From contig DIPB01000176.1 in NCBI GenBank assembly GCA_002426275.1, forward strand, positions 8,060-21,481: DNA of 13,422 bases, in the 5' to 3' direction. Shown piece after piece: positions 1 to 5,228 of the stretch; position 1 is the stretch's first letter; each line of letters starts with the position of its first letter. Under the pieces are notes generated by a model, which was not told the origin of the DNA, did not search any database, and saw only the letters and a program-made list of their open reading frames with translations. The stretch comes from Firmicutes bacterium UBA5499. Lineage in GTDB: Bacteria > Bacillota > DTU084. The position numbers were made by a program, and so were the translations under genes.

Positions 1-168
1 TGTCAATGGCAGAAAAGGACGGCTTTTTGATCACGATTATGAGCGCGTAACTGAAAAGCGTTTGCTGTTTGCTACCTCGTGGGGGTATTGTTTGCGGGAG
101 ATACCCCCAAAAAGCCGTAAGGCTGTCCACGTCCTCTGGTTAAAATCTTAATAAGGGAGGTGATCATA
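1..168 (+). promoter_or_regulatory. Leader of the flp/tad operon with two hairpins
   Basis: This stretch precedes the pilin gene. It contains a 9-bp perfect inverted repeat, TGGGGGTAT at 80-88 and ATACCCCCA at 101-109, with a 12-base loop. Directly after it is a small stem AGCC/GGCT closed by a GTAA (GNRA-type) loop at 113-124. No T-run follows the first stem, so it does not look like a simple terminator. I could not match it to a riboswitch class. A strong ribosome binding site (GGGAGGTGA, 155-163) ends the leader. No convincing -35/-10 pair was found, so the promoter may lie upstream of the window. A regulatory RNA role is inference. Confidence 0.35.
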
Positions 169-342
169 ATGCAATTTCTTAAAACACTATGGCATGATAC
201 ATCAGGACAGAGCATGGCCGAATACGGTTTATTAACCGGACTCATCGCGCTTGCTTGCGTGGCCGGCGTGAGGATGTTAGGCCAAACCTTAGCCGGGAAG
301 ATCTCTCAATTGGAGCAAGAAATCGCTCAGGATAGTCAGTGA
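169..342 (+). CDS. flp: Flp/Fap-type (type IVb) pilin, major pilin candidate
   Basis: This is the likely major subunit of the Tad pilus. The 57-residue product has a short charged leader, then the type IVb processing site SG|QSMAEY: cleavage after Gly13 leaves the conserved Glu and Tyr at mature positions +5 and +6 (E18, Y19). A hydrophobic segment (about residues 20-37) and a polar tail follow. The length is typical of Flp prepilins. An in-frame GTG at 160 exists, but the ribosome binding site GGGAGGTGA (155-163) overlaps it and is correctly spaced for ATG 169, so 169 is preferred. The prepilin peptidase that would cleave it is the next gene. Confidence 0.9.
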   Translation: MQFLKTLWHDTSGQSMAEYGLLTGLIALACVAGVRMLGQTLAGKISQLEQEIAQDSQ

Positions 343-448
343 TTTAAGAGAGGTTACCATTCCCAAAAAATTTAAAAAATAAATTCGCGGCATTAATTCG
401 GGGGTCTCAAAATTCCCTAACCAGAGGAATGAAGGGCAGGTAAGGCAG

Positions 449-901
449 ATGGCAGAAAAACTATTGCTGCTGGTTCTGACAAGCATAGCTTTAGTTTATG
501 ATTTGCGTTTCCGGCGAATCCCCAATTGGCTGCTGTTCTTTTCGCTACCGGCTATAGCGTTAAAATTAATGGCCGGGGAAATGAACGACGTCTTCTGGGG
601 TCTTACAGTGGCGGGCGCGATCCATCTGCCTGCCTATCTTAACGGTTTGTTGGGCGGCGGAGACATAAAGTTGGCACTCTGCTCAGCGCTCTACCTGGGC
701 AGAGCATTCTTTGCCGCCTGGATTTTCACGGCTTTCTACGCTGGGATATGGGGTTTTTTCATCCTTTTTCGCGGACGGGGCGCGGTGGGATTTTATGATT
801 TCAGCGCTTTGCTCACTACCGGGAAAGCCACAAGCGGGCAAAGATTTCCCTATGGCGCTTCTTTGACGTTTGGGATCTGGACGGTTTTACTTGTGGGATG
901 A
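449..901 (+). CDS. tadV: Prepilin peptidase, A24 family (TadV/CpaA-like)
   Basis: This is an inner-membrane aspartic peptidase that removes the leader from the Flp pilin and the pseudopilins. The 150-residue protein is almost entirely hydrophobic, with about four to six membrane segments. Both catalytic aspartates of the A24 family are visible: D18 in YDLRFRRIPN and D72 in the GGGD motif of LLGGGDIKL. The length fits the short TadV/CpaA form, which lacks the N-terminal methyltransferase domain of PilD. The gene lies 106 bases after flp with only a weak ribosome binding site (GGGCAGG). No terminator is visible between flp and this gene. An AT-rich stretch lies at about 366-386. Confidence 0.9.
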   Translation: MAEKLLLLVLTSIALVYDLRFRRIPNWLLFFSLPAIALKLMAGEMNDVFWGLTVAGAIHLPAYLNGLLGGGDIKLALCSALYLGRAFFAAWIFTAFYAGIWGFFILFRGRGAVGFYDFSALLTTGKATSGQRFPYGASLTFGIWTVLLVG

Positions 902-1240
902 TATGGAGTCGGCGATAGATTGAGAACTGGCTGCTTTTGGCTTAATCGTAACCGTGGGCAGACACTGAGTTGGAAGACTGCTTGATTGGAGCGGGTAATA
1001 AGCCATTTAATAGACGGTTTTTTGAAAATTAATATCACGCGGGGGCTTCTCAAATGTAAGAACAAAAGAATAACAGACAGCGGGTAGAAGCAAAAGGCTG
1101 TTCTCGTTCAGAACAAGATTTTGTGATCTAGGAAGCGCTGCTCGCTGTCAGGACGGTCGTAGGCTGAATTTATTGTTATGACGTATTTTGGGGTGGCGGA
1201 ACAATTTTAATTTTAATTTGCGAATGAGGAGGAGATGACG
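902..1240 (+). other. Gap of about 340 bases inside the tad locus with no supported gene
   Basis: All three forward frames are broken by many stops, and the one reverse ORF here (850-1065) overlaps the peptidase gene and has no family features. The stretch contains a small hairpin, TGTTCT/AGAACA at 1099-1115 with a 5-base loop. There is a weak possible promoter just before the next gene (TTGGGG at 1188-1193, TTTAAT at 1212-1217, spacer 18). A strong AGGAGG site (1228-1233) ends it. It may separate the flp-tadV unit from the rest of the operon, or be the remains of a lost gene. I cannot tell which. Confidence 0.5.
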
Positions 1241-1603
1241 GTGGACAGAGGGCAGTCCACCATTGAAGTGATTGTAGTCTTGCCGCTATTGTGCTTTTTA
1301 CTCTGGGGTATCTGCGAATTAGCATTAATCTACGGAGAAAGATCTATCGCCTGCTATGCGGCGTACGCAGCTGCCAGAATTGCGGCGGTGGCGGATCCTC
1401 AGTCCAGAGAAACGCGGGCCGCTGAAACTGCGCGGCAGATTATCAGCGCTTCCTTGGGAAGACGAGTGAATCCTTTGACTTTAACGGTAACATGCAAGCA
1501 GGAGGATGATACCTTTGAGGTACGGGTGGGATGGCTGCGGAAATGGTTGGGGAAAAAGACAGCGAAAATCGCCGTTAGTTCGCGTCTGGTTTTGGAACAG
1601 TAA
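1241..1603 (+). CDS. TadE-like pseudopilin
   Basis: This is a minor pilin-like protein of the Tad system, expected in the inner membrane and processed by the prepilin peptidase. The N-terminus has the prepilin site RG|QSTIE, with Glu at +5, followed by a hydrophobic helix (about residues 9-29, VIVVLPLLCFLLWGICELA) and a soluble C-terminal part. This is the usual TadE layout. At 120 residues it is somewhat short for the family. ATG 1235 is in frame, but it touches the ribosome binding site AGGAGG (1228-1233), so GTG 1241 with a 7-base spacer is preferred. The 3' end overlaps the next gene by 89 to 98 bases in another frame. Confidence 0.82.
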   Translation: MDRGQSTIEVIVVLPLLCFLLWGICELALIYGERSIACYAAYAAARIAAVADPQSRETRAAETARQIISASLGRRVNPLTLTVTCKQEDDTFEVRVGWLRKWLGKKTAKIAVSSRLVLEQ

Positions 1604-2270
1604 AGGTCAAGTTTTGCCCATCGTGGTCATCGGTCTGACGATTTTATGCACCGCTTTGGCGGTGAACTTTGACTTGGGGCGAGAGGTACTGGAGAGGGTG
1701 AGATTGCAGATGGTTGCCGATCTCGCGGCTGAAAGTGGCGCCTGCGTGCTTTCTGACAGTCTCAATTTTTTAGCTACGACAAATCTTGCCATGCTCAGCC
1801 TTGGGATTGCAGCTTTTTTCGGTCAAGGAGAGGTGATTTACCTAATTCGGCAGCTGCAAACCACGCAGGATCTGACGGCGCAGACAGCTGGAACTGCCGC
1901 CTTAGCTAAAGCGGAGCTTGAGGCTACTTCCCGCGGAGCGGTGGCAATCCCTTTGAATTATTTGACAGGTTCTGTTCTGCCATCCTTAATGGTGGCTAGA
2001 GGCTACGTTGGCACAATTCCAGTTTGGTTGGAAGACAGACTCCAGACTTCAAAGGAGAAAGTGGCGGGAGAACGGTTCGTACGGCTTTTAGTGAGAAAAC
2101 AAACGCCGGAGCCTATAGGTGAACACAGCGCATCTGTGCAGTACGCTCTGGCAGAGGCTGCGGCAACAGGACAGCGGATTTTGGGGGAACAGATCATTTT
2201 CCCGCTGCCTGAACCTAATTATAAGGCTAGCCTGGTTGAGGTGAAATGTAACCCTCAGGCATTGCCATAG
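1515..2270 (+). CDS. TadG-like pilus assembly protein (Tad/TadE-G family)
   Basis: The core KGQVLPIVVIG, a hydrophobic helix and then FDLGREVLERVRLQMVADLAAESGA match the N-terminal anchor of Tad/TadG-type proteins, where Gly is followed by Gln but Glu at +5 is absent. The remainder is soluble, alanine-rich and without further recognisable domains. The likely role is a minor, membrane-anchored component of the pilus machine. The start is uncertain. AGGAGG at 1500-1505 directly abuts ATG 1506, while TTG 1515 has a 9-base spacer and is chosen here. Either start overlaps the previous gene by about 90 bases and gives an unusually long, basic and Trp-rich leader of about 30 residues before the Gly. 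Confidence 0.72.
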   Translation: MRYGWDGCGNGWGKRQRKSPLVRVWFWNSKGQVLPIVVIGLTILCTALAVNFDLGREVLERVRLQMVADLAAESGACVLSDSLNFLATTNLAMLSLGIAAFFGQGEVIYLIRQLQTTQDLTAQTAGTAALAKAELEATSRGAVAIPLNYLTGSVLPSLMVARGYVGTIPVWLEDRLQTSKEKVAGERFVRLLVRKQTPEPIGEHSASVQYALAEAAATGQRILGEQIIFPLPEPNYKASLVEVKCNPQALP

Positions 2271-2281
2271 GAGTTGGTAAA

Positions 2282-2623
2282 ATGTCAAGCAGAGGAACAG
2301 CTTTGATTGAGTTCGTAATTGGACTGCCGCTTCTGTTGCTTTTAGGAGGAGCGATTTGCTATTTTGGCTACTGCAGCATAGTGAACGCTCAGTTAAATAT
2401 TTTAGCCTGGGAAGGAGCATCTCAGATGGCGCGGGGAAAGAGCCTGGATAGCTGGAAGGCCACTTTGGCGGACAGAGGTTTGCCGCTTGAACCTGAGCGT
2501 TTGACTGCTGAGTTGCAAAACGGAACTTTACGGCTTTCCTATCTGCTGCCGAAACCTTTTTGGGTCAAAGCTGAAACCGGCAGGAGAACATCGTTTTCTT
2601 GGCAAAGGCCGCAACGTAAATAG
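2282..2623 (+). CDS. Second TadE/TadF-like pseudopilin
   Basis: This 113-residue protein carries the prepilin site RG|TALIE, with Glu at +5 (E10), and a strongly hydrophobic helix (about residues 10-32, FVIGLPLLLLLGGAICYFGY). A basic, polar C-terminal part of about 80 residues follows. It is the third pseudopilin-type gene in a row, as is common in tad loci (TadE, TadF and TadG). The start ATG has an AGGAG site (2269-2273) with an 8-base spacer and sits 11 bases after the previous stop, so the genes are surely co-transcribed. Whether it plays the TadE or TadF role cannot be decided by reading. Confidence 0.8.
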   Translation: MSSRGTALIEFVIGLPLLLLLGGAICYFGYCSIVNAQLNILAWEGASQMARGKSLDSWKATLADRGLPLEPERLTAELQNGTLRLSYLLPKPFWVKAETGRRTSFSWQRPQRK

Positions 2624-2637
2624 AGGGGGCAATTCGG

Positions 2638-3249
2638 ATGAAGATACTGCGCGTTTTTCTTTGTTGCGCGCTGGTTTTTGCGCTTGGATGCAGGAACGGA
2701 GGACGAGCGGCAGAGCAGTTTTATCGTGAAGAACGCAGTGTATTGCTGAACGGGGTTCGATGCTCCGTGGTTACTTTGCGCCTCACAACAAAGCAACTCG
2801 AGGTTATGCTGAGACAAAAGGATGAAGACGGCTGGCGGCGCCGAAGAGCGGACTTGAGCGAGGAGATAATTACTTACCAGTTGGCAAAAGAAAACCGAAA
2901 AATGCGGATTACCTATTTTCCTCGGCAACAAACGGCTATTGTAATCAAAGAGAACGGGAAGCGGATTTCACAACGGGAGTTGATGTCTATGCTTGCTCAT
3001 CCGCCAGGGAAGCTGAAGTTGAGTTTCGCCTCTGAGAGTAAAGACATGTTCTGCCTTCTGGCCTGCTTTGATGCGACGGCCGGGCAACTTTCCCATTATC
3101 GCAGCAGACTCCAGAGAGCAGGTTGGCAGAAGTGGTTTACAAACCAGGTTGAGTTGTGGGAGCGGAAAGGCTCTCGTTTGGGAATAAATCAAGGCGATAA
3201 ATATGCGATTGTGTGGTTGTTGACAAAGGGAGGTAGGAATTTTGATTAG
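2638..3249 (+). CDS. Lipoprotein-like protein of unknown function within the tad operon
   Basis: I do not recognise this 203-residue protein. The N-terminus (MKILRVFLCCALVFALGC) looks like a lipoprotein signal with lipid attachment at Cys18, although the lipobox (ALGC) is not ideal. The mature part is polar and very basic, with a run of arginines near residues 67-70. A C-terminal segment reads SHYRSRLQRAGWQKW, followed by a hydrophobic strand, AIVWLL. The gene starts 14 bases after the TadE-like gene, with a GAGGGGG site. It ends overlapping the cpaB start by 8 bases, so translation is probably coupled. Its place before cpaB and the secretin suggests an envelope accessory role, perhaps pilotin-like or a periplasmic partner. 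That role is inference only. Confidence 0.7.
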   Translation: MKILRVFLCCALVFALGCRNGGRAAEQFYREERSVLLNGVRCSVVTLRLTTKQLEVMLRQKDEDGWRRRRADLSEEIITYQLAKENRKMRITYFPRQQTAIVIKENGKRISQRELMSMLAHPPGKLKLSFASESKDMFCLLACFDATAGQLSHYRSRLQRAGWQKWFTNQVELWERKGSRLGINQGDKYAIVWLLTKGGRNFD

Positions 3250-4033
3250 TTTTGATCGCAGATATTTTCTGGCTGCCGTGCTCTGCGGTTTAACTGCCGC
3301 CTTGGCGTTATATTATTATTTGCATCAGCTGGAGAGCACTGTTACCGCCGGCTCGCGTTACACGGAGATAGTTGTGGCCGCACGGTCGCTTCCCCTTCGT
3401 TCGCTCCTGCAAAAAGAAGATCTGAAGATTGTGAGGGTTGAGCGCAGCGTCAAAGAAGATGGCGACCTGACTTGCGTTGAGGAGGCTGTGGGTCAGGTGA
3501 CGGGCGTGCAGTTAGCCGCCGGACAGAGAGTGAAAAAAGAGCACTTGCTGCCAGAGAATAATTTGAATGGTTTTGCCCATAAGATTCCGCCGCTTTGGCG
3601 CGCGGTAACTATTTCCGCTGATGAAGTCAACGGCCTTTCAGGGATGCTCATGCCCGGGGACAGGGTTGATCTCATCATCTTTCAGCAGGAAGAAGAAAAG
3701 TCAGAGCTAATCAGCGATCGGCAAGTTTTAGCCATCGGACAGCAAACAGGACTAACAAAAGGACCACAACAGACCAAAGCTCAGACCATAACTTTGCTAG
3801 TGAAGCGAGAAGAAGCTGGGAAAATCGCCTTTGCCGAAGAGGCGGGCACAATCAGAGTCGCTCTCAGACCGCTGAGTGGAGAACAAACGACACCTCAAAC
3901 CTATAGCCCCAAGCCGAAGCCGAAAGCCTATATGCCCATAATGCGTTCTGTTCCTGCGGTCGAACCTCCCAGGCAGTTGCCGAAACCGATTTTGATCGTC
4001 AATGGCGTCAGGATCCAGGAATTTTGGCCATGA
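3242..4033 (+). CDS. cpaB: Flp pilus assembly protein CpaB/RcpC (SAF domain)
   Basis: CpaB/RcpC is a periplasmic component that works with the secretin in Tad pilus export. The 263-residue protein has a membrane anchor (about residues 8-27). A SAF domain follows (about 42-104, beginning EIVVAARSLPLRSLLQKEDL and including GQRVKKEHL). The CpaB core (about 110-212) includes AVTISADEVNGLSGMLMPGD and GTIRVALRPL. A proline- and lysine-rich stretch (about 219-250) precedes the C-terminus. The start is TTG 3242, supported by GGGAGG at 3228-3233 (8-base spacer). The alternative of an ATG start is not available nearby. It overlaps the gene before it and reaches into the leader of the secretin gene. Confidence 0.9.
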   Translation: MISFDRRYFLAAVLCGLTAALALYYYLHQLESTVTAGSRYTEIVVAARSLPLRSLLQKEDLKIVRVERSVKEDGDLTCVEEAVGQVTGVQLAAGQRVKKEHLLPENNLNGFAHKIPPLWRAVTISADEVNGLSGMLMPGDRVDLIIFQQEEEKSELISDRQVLAIGQQTGLTKGPQQTKAQTITLLVKREEAGKIAFAEEAGTIRVALRPLSGEQTTPQTYSPKPKPKAYMPIMRSVPAVEPPRQLPKPILIVNGVRIQEFWP

Positions 4034-4044
4034 GGGGTGAGAAA

Positions 4045-5190
4045 ATGTACGGTCGGTTGAAATTATATTTACTTTTGTTTTTTTTGACTTGTGGTTTAGT
4101 TTTCGGAGAGGTTCTGAAGCTGGAGAATTTGACAGAGAGTTTATCTTTGACCCAAGGAGAAAGCTGCCTTTTGTTGGGAGCGAAATTCACTAAGGTTATC
4201 TCGGGAAATCCTGATGTATTGGAAGTGATCATGCTTTCAGAGCGTGAGCTGATTTTGCACAGCAAAAAAGCTGGCGCCACGAATCTTATCATTCAAACGC
4301 AGGATGATTTTCACACGAGCCGGGTCACAGTTGCAGCTCCCCGGACGTGGACCCCGCAGCAGATAACATCAGCTATCGGGCTGCCCAGCGTCAAGGTCAG
4401 CGCGCAGGGAAACGTGGCCGTGTTGGATGGAAATGTGAACGGAGAAGGACAAAAGAAGCGCGCTGAAGAAATTGCACGGCTTTATGCTCCGCAGGTGCTT
4501 AATTATTTGCAAGCGCTTACGCCCAAAGAACAGATCGCAATTAAAGTGAGGATCGTTGAGATCTCCAAAAAAAGTTGGAACCGGTTAGGAGTGCTGTGGG
4601 GAACTGATTTAGGCGGACCAGAGGGGCAGCCGCTGGTGGGATTAAGCGCACAAGCTGAATTCAAAATAGCGGCAGCGCTTCATCTGCTGGAAGCGCAAGG
4701 TGAAGCCAAACTCATCTCCGAGCCGGCTTTGCTGAGCATAGACGGCGGGAATGCAAGCTTTTTGGCCGGCGGTGAAGTGCCGATTCCGATGATGATTGAT
4801 AAACAGTTAGTAATTCACTGGAAGACCTACGGTACGAAGTTAGACGTCTCAGCCAAGATGGAAGGGGAGCTAATAAGAGTACGAATTTCACCGGAAGTCA
4901 GCAGCCTCGATGGGAGTCAGGGCATAAGCGTTGGCGGCAGTTTCATACCCGCGCTAACCACGAGACGAACGCAGACAGAGATTTATTTGCCATCCGGCGG
5001 GACAGTTGTCATCGCTGGTTTAGGACAACAATATATGAGCGATAATCAACGCAATATACCATGGTGGGCGAAGCTTCCCCATCTGGGGAAGCTTTTCAGA
5101 CATAAGACGCGGGAAAATTCCCAGGCTGAGTTGGCCATCTTTCTTACAGCCTGGCGTGCCGATGGGTTGCCTGAACCTAATCAACACTGA
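4045..5190 (+). CDS. cpaC: Tad pilus secretin CpaC/RcpA
   Basis: This is expected to be the outer-membrane pore subunit through which the pilus passes. A signal peptide (MYGRLKLYLLLFFLTCGLVFG) is followed by the pilus-secretin N-terminal domain (about residues 25-97, including SLTQGESCLLLG). A short BON-like region comes next (about 107-150). The secretin domain (about 164-372) starts at IKVRIVEIS and includes LISEPALLSIDGG, GGEVPIPM, LPSGGTVVIAGL and LPHLGKLFRHK. At 381 residues it is shorter than most CpaC proteins. In-frame TTG 4024 and ATG 4030 exist, but AGGGGTG (4033-4039) is correctly placed only for ATG 4045. A perfect hairpin lies near the 3' end at 5071-5094. Confidence 0.9.
   Translation: MYGRLKLYLLLFFLTCGLVFGEVLKLENLTESLSLTQGESCLLLGAKFTKVISGNPDVLEVIMLSERELILHSKKAGATNLIIQTQDDFHTSRVTVAAPRTWTPQQITSAIGLPSVKVSAQGNVAVLDGNVNGEGQKKRAEEIARLYAPQVLNYLQALTPKEQIAIKVRIVEISKKSWNRLGVLWGTDLGGPEGQPLVGLSAQAEFKIAAALHLLEAQGEAKLISEPALLSIDGGNASFLAGGEVPIPMMIDKQLVIHWKTYGTKLDVSAKMEGELIRVRISPEVSSLDGSQGISVGGSFIPALTTRRTQTEIYLPSGGTVVIAGLGQQYMSDNQRNIPWWAKLPHLGKLFRHKTRENSQAELAIFLTAWRADGLPEPNQH
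5071..5096 (+). repeat. Terminator-like hairpin inside the secretin gene
   Basis: AAGCTTCCCC (5071-5080) and GGGGAAGCTT (5085-5094) form a perfect 10-bp stem with a 4-base loop (ATCT), followed by TT and then C. In frame it encodes KLPHLGKLF, a conserved secretin segment, so the protein sequence partly explains the symmetry. The T-run is short (TTTT at 5093-5096, partly in the stem), so at most a weak terminator or pause site is suggested. Confidence 0.5.
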
Positions 5191-5199
5191 TGGAGGTGA

Positions 5200-5214
5200 A
5201 TGTTTCGGCACTAG
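5200..5214 (+). other. Four-codon mini-ORF with a strong ribosome binding site
   Basis: GGAGGTGA (5192-5199) is a very good ribosome binding site placed immediately ahead of ATG 5200, though with almost no spacer. That ATG opens only ATG TTT CGG CAC TAG. The stop lies 14 bases before the TTG start of the ATPase gene, which has no good site of its own. It may be a coupling leader peptide or the remains of an original start now out of frame. Confidence 0.35.
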
Positions 5215-5228
5215 GCTGAAACGAAAAA

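Noticed and set aside
2..151. Frame open from the window edge to TAA at 149-151, possible end of an upstream gene.
   Set aside because: The reading has no recognisable family features and spans the strong hairpin at 80-109. Frame 3 is also open, ending at 48, so neither can be chosen from this window.
905..985. Frame reading NRGQTLSWKTA, similar at first sight to a pseudopilin cleavage site.
   Set aside because: It has no start, no Glu at +5, no hydrophobic helix and a stop at once, so it is chance similarity.
2003..2931. Reverse-strand open frames at 2003-2197, 2088-2420 and 2539-2931.
   Set aside because: They lie opposite well-supported tad genes, have no family features and no ribosome binding sites; they are shadows.
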